DNA of 59,667 nucleotides, from assembly GCA_051162045.1 (NCBI GenBank), contig JBISDI010000024.1; one strand, written 5' to 3'. The DNA is from Anaerozeibacter quisquiliarum (lineage in GTDB: Bacteria > Bacillota > Clostridia > Christensenellales > Aristaeellaceae). Shown here one piece after another: positions 42,344 through 52,192 of this stretch. Every line of letters starts with the position of its first letter. The first letter of the stretch is position 1. Below the pieces are notes generated by a model. It was not told the origin of the DNA and made no database searches. It saw nothing but the letters and a program-made list of their open reading frames with translations. The translations under genes and the position numbers were made by a program.

Positions 42344-43012
42344 ATGCTGCGCTGTGAGCACTGCAATATCGGCCTGCCCGGCACACCGTCCGCCTGCCCG
42401 CTGTGCCAAGGCGCGCTGACCGGCACGCCCGACGGATCCGGACGCGCGTTTCCGGACCTGCCCAAGAGCGGCCCAAGCGCCCACAGGAGGCTGCTGCAAT
42501 GGATCGCGTTCGGCACGGTCTGTTTGGCCGCCGTGTGCGCCGCGATCAACCTGATCCTTCCCTCCGGCGGCATGTGGTCACTGTTTGTCGCGGCGGGCGT
42601 TGCCAGTCTGTGGACCGATTTGGGCGTGGCGCTGAAAAAGCGGCGCAACTTGCCCAAGGCCATCCTGTGGCAGGTGACCATCATGTCGCTGATCGCGTAT
42701 CTTTGGGATCGGTTCACAGGCTATCACGGCTGGTCCGTGGATTATGTGCTGCCCATCCTATGCATCTGCGCGATGATCGCCATGACGGTGGTGGCCAAAA
42801 TCCGAAAGCTCCACATCCAGGACTACATCCTGTATTTGGGGCTGGACTGCGCGCTGGGCATCATCTCGTTCGTGCTGATCCTGACGGGCAGCGTGCGCGT
42901 CATCATCCCCTCCGCGCTCTGTTTCGTCAGTTCGCTCATCTTCCTGGCCTTCCTGCTCTTCTTTGAAGGCAAGTCGCTGTGGGCGGAAATCCAGCGCAGA
43001 ACGCATCTGTAA
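42344..43012 (+). CDS. Zinc-ribbon, six-helix membrane protein (DUF6320-like)
   Basis: 222 residues. An N-terminal zinc ribbon has Cys4, Cys7, Cys18 and Cys21 (CEHC, CPLC), a short Pro-rich linker follows, and six hydrophobic helices fill residues 48-210 in pairs, ending in a basic tail. The layout matches the uncharacterised DUF6320 group. GAGGAGG precedes the ATG. Third gene of the esterase-acyltransferase operon with gaps of 6 and 23 bases, so probably part of the same process at the membrane. Confidence 0.75.
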   Translation: MLRCEHCNIGLPGTPSACPLCQGALTGTPDGSGRAFPDLPKSGPSAHRRLLQWIAFGTVCLAAVCAAINLILPSGGMWSLFVAAGVASLWTDLGVALKKRRNLPKAILWQVTIMSLIAYLWDRFTGYHGWSVDYVLPILCICAMIAMTVVAKIRKLHIQDYILYLGLDCALGIISFVLILTGSVRVIIPSALCFVSSLIFLAFLLFFEGKSLWAEIQRRTHL

Positions 43013-43124
43013 GAAACGAAAGGGGTTGGGCGGCCGGTGGGGGAGTAGAGGCGACGGGCCGGTCGCGCTTCTCGCCATCCGCCCGCGCTGCGGATCTCAT
43101 GCCCGCCGCCATCGCGGCGAATCG

Positions 43125-43157
43125 TAAAAAAGCCGCCTCGCTTTCGCTTAGCGGCTT
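43125..43157 (-). terminator. Terminator of thiT
   Basis: On the minus strand AGCCGC and GCGGCT enclose a 14-base loop that can pair further, followed by TTTTTT; lies 125 bases past the thiT stop. It may also slow transcription from the esterase operon on the other strand. Confidence 0.65.
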
Positions 43158-43282
43158 GTCGGTCAAAGTGTCGTGTCTCTGCCCTTCGAAGCGCCCCGCC
43201 GTCATGACCGCAGACCGCCCCGAACGTCGTCAAAAGGCCCTGCCGCAAGTTCAATCGGGGCTTGCGCATCCGTCTTGCGCGG

Positions 43283-43945
43283 TCAGGGGCGCTCCCTCTC
43301 CATCAGATCGACGGCGCGGACGATACCGGGCACGAAGGCCATGGCGAAGCACAGCAGCGCGTCCGGGCCCAGGTAGGTGAGGTTGTAGCCCAGCGAGTAC
43401 CACAGTACGCTCTGGCCCACCGGGGCGTTCGAGGCGAAGAATATCATACCCGACAGCACCGCCATCGCGTAGCGCCCGAGCGAGGCCAGCACCACGGCGA
43501 GCGGTAGCTTGGACCACTTGGGCAGGGGCAGGTACCGGGCGATCGCGCCCAGCGCCAGCGCGCCGAACGCCAGCGGGTAGTCGAGCAGCAGCTGCACCGG
43601 ATGGATGACGTAGGGATCCTGGATCAGCTGCAGCAGCCCGTAGGCGCAGCCGGCCAGCGCGCCCGCCGCCGGGCCGTAGGCCAGCGCAAAGGCAATCAGC
43701 GGCAGCATCGACAGCGGGGTCACCGAGCCGCCCTGGGGCACCCGGTACAGCCGGATGCCCGACAGCACGAACGATAGCGCGATACACATCGCGGCGACGG
43801 CCAGTTGGCGGCTGCTCCAATTCTGTTTCTTGCGGCCGGAAGCCAGCAGCGCTACGCCTGCCGCCAGCAGCGCAGCCACGATCGCCCAAGCGTACCAGTG
43901 CACTTCCATGAGTTTCTTGACGGCGCCCGCAAACCATTCGTTCAT
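43283..43945 (-). CDS. thiT: ECF transporter S component for thiamine, ThiT
   Basis: 220 residues, six membrane helices. The thiamine-site signature of ThiT is seen: IALSFVLSGIRLYRVPQGGSVTP (partly: IRLYRVPQGGSVTP) and SMLPLIAFALAYGP, and a GLLQLIQDP segment. It binds thiamine and works with the shared ECF module (EcfA, EcfA', EcfT), not in the window. ATG 43945 has GGAGG upstream. The TPP riboswitch and its terminator directly upstream confirm the substrate class. Confidence 0.93.
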   Translation of the reverse strand: MNEWFAGAVKKLMEVHWYAWAIVAALLAAGVALLASGRKKQNWSSRQLAVAAMCIALSFVLSGIRLYRVPQGGSVTPLSMLPLIAFALAYGPAAGALAGCAYGLLQLIQDPYVIHPVQLLLDYPLAFGALALGAIARYLPLPKWSKLPLAVVLASLGRYAMAVLSGMIFFASNAPVGQSVLWYSLGYNLTYLGPDALLCFAMAFVPGIVRAVDLMERERP

Positions 43946-44000
43946 ATCGGTATCCTCCCGTAATGTGTTTACAACTGCCGCTTCGGGCGGTATAATGGGT

Positions 44001-44033
44001 AAAAATGCCCGCATGCCCATTCGGACATGCGGG
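44001..44033 (-). terminator. Expression-platform terminator of the TPP riboswitch
   Basis: Minus strand CCCGCATG-N10-CATGCGGG followed by a T-rich tract (CATTTTT) between aptamer and thiT. TPP binding is expected to favour it and shut off thiT. Confidence 0.75.
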
Positions 44034-44067
44034 AAACGGCGCTCCGCGGGACGCGCCCGCTCGGCCT

Positions 44068-44151
44068 CCGCTTCCCTACGGTGGGATTACCCACTTCAGG
44101 TTCCAAGGGACCGAGCCTTCGCTCATCTCAGCCTTGCGGCGCCCCCAGCGG
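44068..44151 (-). promoter_or_regulatory. TPP riboswitch (THI element)
   Basis: Minus strand shows the conserved blocks in order: CTGAGA, CCCTT, ACCTGA, GGGTAAT and GTAGGGAA, closed by P1 CCGCT/AGCGG. This is the canonical TPP aptamer. It controls thiT. Confidence 0.95.
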
Positions 44152-44230
44152 TACTTGCACCCCCATTGTAGGTCGAGCGAGCCGGGCTGTCAAGGGGGAT
44201 TTTGAAAACTGCGCGGTAACTGCCCGCATA

Positions 44231-44476
44231 CCTTCCCCGGGAGGTTTGGAGGAGAGGGCCGGGGTTCCGCGTTCAATCGTAGGTGCCGGCTCTGCCGGCG
44301 CCTGTGGATTCCCCCAGAGGGCGCGCTTGCCCTCGCTCAATTCGCGATGGTCGCCCCACGCCATCCGGCGTGGATGCTCGCTTGCTCATTGGACTGGCGC
44401 CCTCTTCCTCGCCCACTGGGCGCGGTCGGGCGCGTCCCGACGGGGAATCGATTCCGGCAGCAGGATTCGCGTGACC
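44231..44476 (-). repeat. Dispersed intergenic repeat, family 1, copy ii
   Basis: Reverse orientation of copy i: GGTCACGCG, TTGCGAATTGAG-like (TCGCGAATTGAGCGAGGG), CAGGCGCCGGC hairpin and CCTCCAAACCTCCC. It also carries a CCCAGTGGGCGAGGAAG block shared with copy iii. Confidence 0.7.
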
Positions 44477-44492
44477 GACGAAAGGAGGAAGC

Positions 44493-45071
44493 ATGTCCAA
44501 CCATTTTTTCGCCTATATGGCCCGGATGAAGCTGATTAAACGCTGGGGACTTCGGCGCAACACGCGCGAGGAGAACGACCAGGAGCATTCGCTGATGGTG
44601 GCGATGATCGCCCACGCGCTGGCGGTGCTGCGCAACACCCGCTACGGCGGCAGCATCGATCCGGGCGAGGTGGTGACGCTTTCGATCTACCACGAGGCGG
44701 GCGAGGTAATCACCGGCGACCTGGCCGCGCCGATCAAGTACTTCAACCCCGGCATCAAGCGCGCCTTCAAGGACATCGAGCGCATGGCAAGCGAACAGCT
44801 GCTCACCTACCTGCCGGGCGATCTGCGCGGCGCATTCGAACCGTTGCTTTTTCCGGATGAGGGCAGCGAGGTCTGGAAACTCGTCAAGGCCGCCGACAAG
44901 ATATCGGCCTATTTGAAGTGCCTTGAGGAACTGGGCTACGGCAACGACGAGTTTGTGCGCGCACAAAAGCACTTGCTCGAGGAAATTGAGGCGACCGGCC
45001 TTCCCGAGGTTTCTGACTTTATGCGTGAGTTTACCCCGAGTTTCTTGTTGTCATTGGATGCGCTGAACTGA
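44493..45071 (+). CDS. HD-domain 5'-deoxynucleotidase, YfbR type
   Basis: 192 residues. HD-superfamily metal ligands: His in QEHSLMVA near 31, the HE of YHEAGEVITGD near 68 and Asp in KAADKISAYLKCLEE near 136; the sequence GEVITGDLAAPIKYFN matches YfbR, which dephosphorylates dNMPs and so affects dNTP pools and thymidylate supply. GAAAGGAGG precedes the ATG. Other dNTP genes here are thyX, nrdD and nrdR. Confidence 0.88.
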   Translation: MSNHFFAYMARMKLIKRWGLRRNTREENDQEHSLMVAMIAHALAVLRNTRYGGSIDPGEVVTLSIYHEAGEVITGDLAAPIKYFNPGIKRAFKDIERMASEQLLTYLPGDLRGAFEPLLFPDEGSEVWKLVKAADKISAYLKCLEELGYGNDEFVRAQKHLLEEIEATGLPEVSDFMREFTPSFLLSLDALN

Positions 45072-45199
45072 AAACCGATAGATTTCTTGGATTTCATTAT
45101 CGATAATGATACCGAGGGAGGGCGGAGTATACCATAATGCCAAACAAAAAACAAAATATTTGTGAAGTATAGGGGCTGGATATTTCGGCCCTTTGTCGT

Positions 45200-45205
45200 T
45201 ATAAT
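45200..45205 (+). promoter_or_regulatory. -10 box of the sugar ABC ATPase gene
   Basis: TATAAT 58 bases upstream of the ATG, -35 weak (CTGGAT). The leader region is AT-rich and contains a palindrome CATTATCGATAATG at about 45098. Confidence 0.5.
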
Positions 45206-45263
45206 TTTCATATTACCGAATGTCGGTGTTGGATTTGCAAGGCGACGTTAAGGAGGAAGATCA

Positions 45264-46385
<1,122 letters not shown>

Positions 46386-46411
46386 CGCGGTCGCGTGAAT
46401 CCGCCGGCCAG

Positions 46412-46443
46412 AGCCCCGAAAACTCAGTGTTTTCGGGGCTTTT
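46412..46443 (+). terminator. Rho-independent terminator of the ATPase gene
   Basis: AGCCCCGAAAAC and GTTTTCGGGGCT form a 12-bp perfect stem around TCAGT, then TTTT. Confidence 0.92.
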
Positions 46444-46654
46444 CCCTGCCGGGGCATACATGATTCCGGAATGAAACCCCTTACATCCTCGAGGCTGTTG
46501 GTGACTTTCTGGATAAAATAGATGATTGATTTTATGGCATATCAACGAATTCATAAGAATCCCGCTTTCGTGGTTGATTTTTTGTGGCTTTCATGATACC
46601 CTGCATACATAAGAAATTTGATTCGGGGGAGCGGGGATGTTTTTTTTGAAACGT
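46444..46654. other. AT-rich non-coding stretch before the LacI-type gene
   Basis: No ORF or RNA is supported. TTGATT and TACCCT at about 46572 have promoter-like spacing but are weak. Confidence 0.35.
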
Positions 46655-46672
46655 AATGTAACCACTTACATT
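46655..46672. promoter_or_regulatory. Candidate LacI-family operator
   Basis: AATGTAA-CCAC-TTACATT, a palindrome with 7-bp arms of the TGTAA/TTACA type bound by LacI/GalR regulators, 23 bases before the regulator's start: probable autoregulation and perhaps control of the sugar operon downstream. Confidence 0.55.
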
Positions 46673-46694
46673 TGGAAGAAGCGGAGAAAAACCA

Positions 46695-47684
46695 TTGAAT
46701 TCGACCATTTATGACGTGTCAAGACTCTCGGGGGTCTCCACGGCTACGGTTTCCCGTGTATTTTCCGATCCGGAGCGGGTGCGGGAAGGAACCCGGCGCA
46801 GGGTGCTGGAGGCCGCCGAGGTCTTGCATTACCACCCCAACGCCATCGCCAGAGCCATGGCCAAGCAGAGGACCGATAAAATCGCGTTCCTCATCTGCAA
46901 GCAGCGCGCCACCATTCTGGATGAATTCTACGCCGGAATTTGCGACGGAATCATGCAGGAAACCAACAAGACGGACTATCAACTGCTGATTTCCACGGCT
47001 GACGCGTGGAAGACGACAGCCGGCACGGCCCAGCGCAAGCAGATCGAGGGCGTGATTCTCGGCGGCAACGCCCAGGCGGACATGGTCTTGGAATTCCAGA
47101 ACCAGCATATCGCGGTGGTGCTGGTCAACAGCCGGATTCCCGGGCTGGACCTGCCCTGCGTCCTATCGGACGAGGAGGGCGGCGTCCGACAGATTGTGGA
47201 GCATCTGTGGGATCGGGGGCACACCCGGATTGCCATGCTTGCCGGCCGACTCTCCCCCTACATCAGCAGCGAGCGCTACAACGCGTTTTTGAAGGCCATG
47301 CGCCAGAAGGGAATCCCGGTGGATTCCCAAAGCGTGAAGATGTGCAGCCCTGACGTGGAGAGCGCCACCCGGGCGGCCACGGAGCTGCTGACCGGATCCC
47401 GGCGGCCCTCGGCAATCTTCGCCTCCAACGATGTCATTGCCTCCGGAACGCTGAAGGCCGCGGCGCGGCTTAAGGTCAAGGTGCCGGAAGAACTGGCGGT
47501 GGTTGGCTACGACGACTCTGCGCTGTGTACGATGCTGGAGCCGGAGATGACCTCCGTACACACCCACCGCCATCGGATGGGGAGGCTCTGCGTGGAGCGG
47601 CTCACCGCCCTGCTTAAGGGGGAGGAACTGACGGAGCCGACCACCATCCTGCCTGCGGAACTGGTCATCCGGGGAACGACATAG
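46695..47684 (+). CDS. LacI/GalR family transcriptional regulator
   Basis: 329 residues from a TTG start with GGAG upstream. The N-terminal helix-turn-helix IYDVSRLSGVSTATVSRVF and hinge helix HPNAIARAMAKQR are classic; the rest (about 60-329) is a periplasmic-binding-like sugar domain with FASNDVIASGTLKAA and VVGYDDSAL. It precedes the sugar importer and MBL gene in the same direction and very likely controls them, with a sugar as inducer. Confidence 0.93.
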   Translation: MNSTIYDVSRLSGVSTATVSRVFSDPERVREGTRRRVLEAAEVLHYHPNAIARAMAKQRTDKIAFLICKQRATILDEFYAGICDGIMQETNKTDYQLLISTADAWKTTAGTAQRKQIEGVILGGNAQADMVLEFQNQHIAVVLVNSRIPGLDLPCVLSDEEGGVRQIVEHLWDRGHTRIAMLAGRLSPYISSERYNAFLKAMRQKGIPVDSQSVKMCSPDVESATRAATELLTGSRRPSAIFASNDVIASGTLKAAARLKVKVPEELAVVGYDDSALCTMLEPEMTSVHTHRHRMGRLCVERLTALLKGEELTEPTTILPAELVIRGTT

Positions 47685-47691
47685 GGAGCCG

Positions 47692-47835
47692 CCGATCTAT
47701 TCTGACGCCGGCTGGCGGGCGCTTTTTCGCCCGCTCGTTCCTGCGAAACGCCTGACGTAGCGCTGCCGCGTCTGCGCATTTTTCAGGAACAATCGGGTGA
47801 AAGATCCCTACGCCATGAGGGTCCGAATCAATCGG
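47692..47835 (-). repeat. Structured intergenic repeat, family 2, copy 2
   Basis: Minus-strand copy of the element at 20750: outer arms CCGATTGATTCGGA and TCAGAATAGATCGG (different from copy 1 but still complementary), inner CTTTCACCCG facing CGGGCGAAAAAG, and the central GGCAGCGCTACG. Lies between the LacI-type gene and the transporter genes. Confidence 0.65.
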
Positions 47836-47861
47836 CGCCTACCTGGGGCTGAGGAGGAAAT

Positions 47862-48695
47862 ATGAAGAAAAAAGTCGGGATCGTCCTTCGCGGATTGACG
47901 GCGATTATTCTGCTGGTTATCACCCTGTTTCCCATCTATTGGCTGGCGGCGATGGCCATCCGGCCCACCAGTGAGATGACGGGTCATATTTCCGTCGTGC
48001 CCCATACGCTGACAGGGGAGCATTTCTCCCGGCTGTTTACGGATAAAGGGTTTGGCCGGGCCATCCTGAACAGCCTTGAGGTCACCGGCATATCGCTGGT
48101 GCTCTCCCTGGCGTTCGGCCTGTGCGCGGCGTACGTCATCGCCCGGCACAGGTTCCGCTTCGGGATGAAAAAGCCCCTGACCTACTGGGTGCTGCTGGTG
48201 CGGATTCTGCCTCCGGTGGCGTTCACCATCCCCCTGTATACCATGTTTTCCAAGATGGGCGTGCTGAACACCAAGCTCCCTCCCGCTCTGGCCTGCGTAC
48301 TGATTAACATCCCCCTGACCATATGGTTCATGATCGGCTTCTTTCAGGATCTGCCCGAGGACATTGAGGAGAGCGCCCAGATCGACGGGGCCACGGAGTG
48401 GCAGCTCTTCCGGAGAATTGTCCTGCCCTTGGTGGCCCCCGGCGTGGCGGCCATCGCCATGCTGTCGTTCATGTACGCGTGGAACGAATATACCTACAGC
48501 ATCATCTTCGTGCAAACGCCCGCCAATTACACGGTTCCCCTGGCCCTGGCGGTGCTGAATACGGAGGATAACCTTACCAACTTCGGTCTGGTGGCTTCCG
48601 GCGGCGTGATTTCCGTCATCCCCATCGCCCTGTTTGTGATCTTTGCGCAGAACTATCTAATCAGCGGTTTATCCAGCGGTGCTGTAAAAGAATAG
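47862..48695 (+). CDS. Sugar ABC transporter permease, MalG type
   Basis: 277 residues, GAGGAGG before the ATG. The N-terminal membrane helix is at about 10-30, the EAA loop (EESAQIDGATEWQLF) near residue 168, and further helices give six in all. Unlike most CUT1 operons the MalG-type gene comes first, before the binding protein, and the MalF type comes last. No ATPase gene in the unit. Confidence 0.9.
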   Translation: MKKKVGIVLRGLTAIILLVITLFPIYWLAAMAIRPTSEMTGHISVVPHTLTGEHFSRLFTDKGFGRAILNSLEVTGISLVLSLAFGLCAAYVIARHRFRFGMKKPLTYWVLLVRILPPVAFTIPLYTMFSKMGVLNTKLPPALACVLINIPLTIWFMIGFFQDLPEDIEESAQIDGATEWQLFRRIVLPLVAPGVAAIAMLSFMYAWNEYTYSIIFVQTPANYTVPLALAVLNTEDNLTNFGLVASGGVISVIPIALFVIFAQNYLISGLSSGAVKE

Positions 48696-48804
48696 CCCAA
48701 GGAGGTGATCTCCGCCCGGCCCCCATCCAATGCTTGCAGTGTGCCCGATGCAAGTTGTCCAGGCTACCTCGGGTACGGACTCTATATATATGAGGAGGAG
48801 AATC

Positions 48805-50010
48805 ATGAAGAAGTTATTTGCCCTTGCCCTCGCGCTCGCCATGGCCCTTTCTCTGGCCGCCACTGCCGCCGCCGAGCCCGCCAAGCTGACCCTGATTCTG
48901 CGGGGCGGGAACTACGCCGAAGCGATTAAGGCCGGACTCCCCGATTTTGAGGCGCAGAACAACGTGAAGTGCGAAGTGCTGGAACTTGCCTTTGACGACC
49001 TGCACAGCAAGATCGCCCTGGACGCGGTGAACAGCCAAGGCGCTTATGATCTGTGCATGGTGGACGGCTCCTGGATGGCGGAGTTCACCGCCTATAACGT
49101 GCTGACCAATCTGTCCGAGCTCGGCTACAGCTTCGACGACGACATCATCCCCGAGACCACCACGATATGCAAGGTGGGCGACGACATTTTCCTGGCCCCC
49201 TATTTCGGCAACGTAACCGTCATGCTGTACAACAAGCAACTGCTGGCCGACGCGGGCGCTACCGTGGAGAGCCTTACGACCTGGGAAGGGCTCGAAAAGG
49301 TAGCCCAAGCCGCCAACGCCGCCGGTAAGGATGGCTTCCTGATTCGCGGAGGCTCCCCGGACAACATCGTCTCCGACTTTATCCCCCACCTGCTGTCCCA
49401 AGGCGGCTGGCTTGTCGACGCGGACAACAAGCCCACCGTCGACACGCCCGAGTTCAAGGCCGCCATGGAGGCGTATCTTAAGCTGTATAAGCTGGGCGAC
49501 ACCAAGGACAAGGACGACATCGTAGCCGCCATCGACAACGGCGACGCGGCGCTGGGTCAGGGATGGCCCGGCTGGTATGTCCCCAAGGCCGACAGCAACG
49601 CCAGCTACACCGTAATCCCCACCAAGCTGAGCGACGCCGACAGCGACAAGAAAACCTCCATGTACGGCGTGTGGACCGTGGGCATCCCCAATAACAGCCA
49701 GAACAAGGAACTCGCCCTCAAGCTGCTTACGTACATCATGAGCCCCGAGGTACAGTTGGCCTCCATCGACAACGGCGGCGTGCCCTGCCGGTTCAGCTCC
49801 CTGCAAAACAAGGACGTTCTGGCCAAATTCCCGCATCTGGAGATCGTTTGCAACGCCCTCCAGTCCGGTGTGTATCGCCCCGTGATCGAGCAATGGAACG
49901 AGTTCACCACCATTTTGGGCACCGAAATGGACAACATCATTCAGGGCACCAAGGACATCGATCAGGGTCTGAAGGACGCACAATCCGAAGCGGAAGCCTT
50001 GCTGGCTTAA
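48805..50010 (+). CDS. Sugar ABC transporter substrate-binding protein
   Basis: 401 residues of the SBP_bac_1 (maltose-type) family. Signal peptide at 1-22 (LALALAMALSLAATAAA, cut before EPAK) without a lipobox Cys. The mature part has TLILRGGNYAE, AYDLCMVDGSWMAEF and GNVTVMLYNKQLLADAG (partly: VTVMLYNKQL), typical of family 1 ligand pockets. AGGAGGAG lies before the ATG. Probable sugar or glycoside; exact ligand unknown. Confidence 0.92.
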   Translation: MKKLFALALALAMALSLAATAAAEPAKLTLILRGGNYAEAIKAGLPDFEAQNNVKCEVLELAFDDLHSKIALDAVNSQGAYDLCMVDGSWMAEFTAYNVLTNLSELGYSFDDDIIPETTTICKVGDDIFLAPYFGNVTVMLYNKQLLADAGATVESLTTWEGLEKVAQAANAAGKDGFLIRGGSPDNIVSDFIPHLLSQGGWLVDADNKPTVDTPEFKAAMEAYLKLYKLGDTKDKDDIVAAIDNGDAALGQGWPGWYVPKADSNASYTVIPTKLSDADSDKKTSMYGVWTVGIPNNSQNKELALKLLTYIMSPEVQLASIDNGGVPCRFSSLQNKDVLAKFPHLEIVCNALQSGVYRPVIEQWNEFTTILGTEMDNIIQGTKDIDQGLKDAQSEAEALLA

Positions 50011-50027
50011 CGAGGCACGCAGCTCGC

Positions 50028-50054
50028 GCAGGGGCGGCTAATCGCCGCCCCTGC
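50028..50054 (+). repeat. Hairpin between binding protein and permease genes
   Basis: GCAGGGGCGGC and GCCGCCCCTGC form an 11-bp stem around TAATC, without T-run: probable 3' stabiliser and differential-expression element, related to the GGCGGCC hairpins at 22515 and 55572. Confidence 0.6.
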
Positions 50055-50115
50055 GGGGGAACCGTATCCCATCGAATAAGGGTTTTGATTGTGCATTTTG
50101 AGAGGGGGCAATTCT

Positions 50116-51021
50116 ATGGAACGAAAACTTACGGCGAAGAAAAGCGCCGGAAGCTCCCCCCGATTGGGTGAGAAAACTTTTCCCCGCCTGATGATCGCCC
50201 CGGCGCTGGCGGTTATGGGGATTCTGACGGCGTATCCTCTGGTCTTCACATTCCTGTATAGCTTTACTGATTACAATTATCTGAAAGGCCCCGACTCGGC
50301 GAACTTCGTCTTTCTGAAAAGCTACCTCTCTCTTTTTCGCAACGCATATTTCCACCAGGCGGTTCTGAACACCATCCGGTTCACCCTGCTGGCGGTGGCT
50401 TTTGAGATGGTGCTGGGCTTGCTGGAGGCGGTTTTTGTAAAAGGTTTGCGCTGGGGGCAGAAGATCATGCGCACGCTGCTGCTGCTGCCGTATCTGCTGC
50501 CCGCCGTGACGGTGGCCCTGAGTTGGAAGATGATGCTCTCCTCCAACTACGGTATCGTGAATCAGGCGCTCGGCGCGGTGAACCTGCCGGTGTTCAACTG
50601 GTTCATGGATACCCGCACGGCCTTCGGTACCATCTTGGTCATCGATGTCTGGCAAAACACGCCCTTTGTGTTTCTGCTGCTCTACGCGTCCCTGCAATCC
50701 GTATCGGAGAGTCAGTACGAAGCCGCCCGCATCGACGGCGCGGGCGTCGTTCAGCAGTTCTTCTATGTCACGATTCCCAACATCAGAAGCGGCATTGCCC
50801 TTTGCGCGTTGCTGCGCACCATCGACACCTTCCGCCTCTTCGAGAAGATCAACATCCTCACCGGCGGCGGCCCGGCGGGCACCACCTCATCCATCACCCA
50901 GTTCCTGTACAACTACGGCATCAAGAACCTGAAGTTTGGGTTCGGCAGCGCCGGCGCCATCGTGATGACGCTGCTGGTCTTGATTCTGTCCGGCTTCTAC
51001 ATCAAAAAGGCGATCAGATAA
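50116..51021 (+). CDS. Sugar ABC transporter permease, MalF type
   Basis: 301 residues with a basic cytoplasmic start and a first membrane helix at about 29-50. The EAA loop (YEAARIDGAGVVQQF) lies near residue 207. GAGGGGG precedes the ATG. Partner of the MalG-type permease at 47862. Its stop TAA overlaps the ATG of the MBL gene by one base. Confidence 0.9.
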   Translation: MERKLTAKKSAGSSPRLGEKTFPRLMIAPALAVMGILTAYPLVFTFLYSFTDYNYLKGPDSANFVFLKSYLSLFRNAYFHQAVLNTIRFTLLAVAFEMVLGLLEAVFVKGLRWGQKIMRTLLLLPYLLPAVTVALSWKMMLSSNYGIVNQALGAVNLPVFNWFMDTRTAFGTILVIDVWQNTPFVFLLLYASLQSVSESQYEAARIDGAGVVQQFFYVTIPNIRSGIALCALLRTIDTFRLFEKINILTGGGPAGTTSSITQFLYNYGIKNLKFGFGSAGAIVMTLLVLILSGFYIKKAIR

Positions 51022-51983
51022 TGGAGCATATGAAATTGACATTTGTCAATGTGGGCTACGGCGAGGCCATTTTGGCAGAGTGCCCCTCCGACGGCGGGTT
51101 CACCATGTTGATCGACGGGGGCGGCGCCGAGCCGACGGAATACGCGGGCAGCCGCACCGGGCGGATAACGCTGGCAGGGTATCTCAAGCGGCGGGGTATC
51201 CGGCGGCTGGATATGCTCTTGAGCACCCACATCCACGAGGACCATGTCTGCGGGCTGTTGGCGGCGACGGAAGAAGCGCCTCCTGCCCGGATGTGGCAGG
51301 CTCTGCCGGAGGATTTCTGGCGCGAAATGGAGGAACTCCCCTCTGATCTGGCAAAAAACGCCTCTATGGATAAATTTCTTCGGGCGCTGTCGGCTTACCG
51401 AACCCTATGCCGGAGGCTGACGGAGAGGGGCTGCGAAGTCCTCAGCGTCTCCGCCGGGTTTACGGCGCAGCTGTGCCCGGGGCTGACGGCCAGGGTATTG
51501 GGGCCGGGCGACGACCGCGCCGCCGACCTGGCCCGGAGGCTTCGGGATGTATACCACCAGCCGGATTCCCGCGAGAAAGAGCGGCGGCTGGCCGCGATTG
51601 ACGCCGACATGAACAATTATAGCGTGATGTTGTCATTGAACTACCGAGGCACCAGGCTCCTGCTGCCGGGGGATACCAACAACATGGGCTACGGGGGGCT
51701 GGAGACTGAGCTGCGGGCGGATTTGTTCAAGCTGGGCCACCACGGACAGAAGGACAGCGTAACGCCCGAGCTACTGGAGGCGATCGCGCCGCGCCACGCC
51801 GTATGTTGCGCGTCCAGCGACCGCCGCTATAACAGCGGCCACCCGGATGTGCTGGCCCTGTTGCGCCGCAGTGGCGTCCGCTGCTGGTTTTCCGACTGTC
51901 CGGAGGGAGAGGGCGTACCGCCCCACCGGGCATTGACTTTTGACATCGGTTCCGGGGTAGAGATCAGCGGCGATTATCAGTAG
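51021..51983 (+). CDS. Metallo-beta-lactamase-fold hydrolase (ComEC/Rec2-like)
   Basis: 320 residues. The MBL zinc motif is THIHEDHVCG near residues 71-80; the second sphere has LLLPGDTN near 215 and LGHHGQKDS near 236, and Asp/His follow at the end (NSGHPDVLALL). This resembles the soluble competence-like MBL domain. No signal peptide or membrane helix. Translationally coupled (TAATG) to the sugar permease, an odd partner: an intracellular hydrolase for the imported compound is an inference. Confidence 0.85.
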   Translation: MEHMKLTFVNVGYGEAILAECPSDGGFTMLIDGGGAEPTEYAGSRTGRITLAGYLKRRGIRRLDMLLSTHIHEDHVCGLLAATEEAPPARMWQALPEDFWREMEELPSDLAKNASMDKFLRALSAYRTLCRRLTERGCEVLSVSAGFTAQLCPGLTARVLGPGDDRAADLARRLRDVYHQPDSREKERRLAAIDADMNNYSVMLSLNYRGTRLLLPGDTNNMGYGGLETELRADLFKLGHHGQKDSVTPELLEAIAPRHAVCCASSDRRYNSGHPDVLALLRRSGVRCWFSDCPEGEGVPPHRALTFDIGSGVEISGDYQ

Positions 51984-52082
51984 GATAGGCATTTCACACC
52001 CGCAGGCGTTCCGGTACATCGCATCCGACGATCGCCTCCGGGTTATATTTGTATGAAATTTCTCCAGTTTGCACAATTTTCC

Positions 52083-52111
52083 TTGTCAGCGAGCCCTTGG
52101 TGGCATATACT
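52083..52111 (+). promoter_or_regulatory. Promoter of the PucR/CdaR-like regulator
   Basis: TTGTCA and TATACT with a 17-base spacer, 81 bases before the ATG. Confidence 0.7.
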
Positions 52112-52192
52112 ATATATTGTAGGGCCAACTTGTCCATACCCACAAATTCGCCCCCCCGCTCAGCGGGCGACGAGGCGCATGGAGGCATTCCT

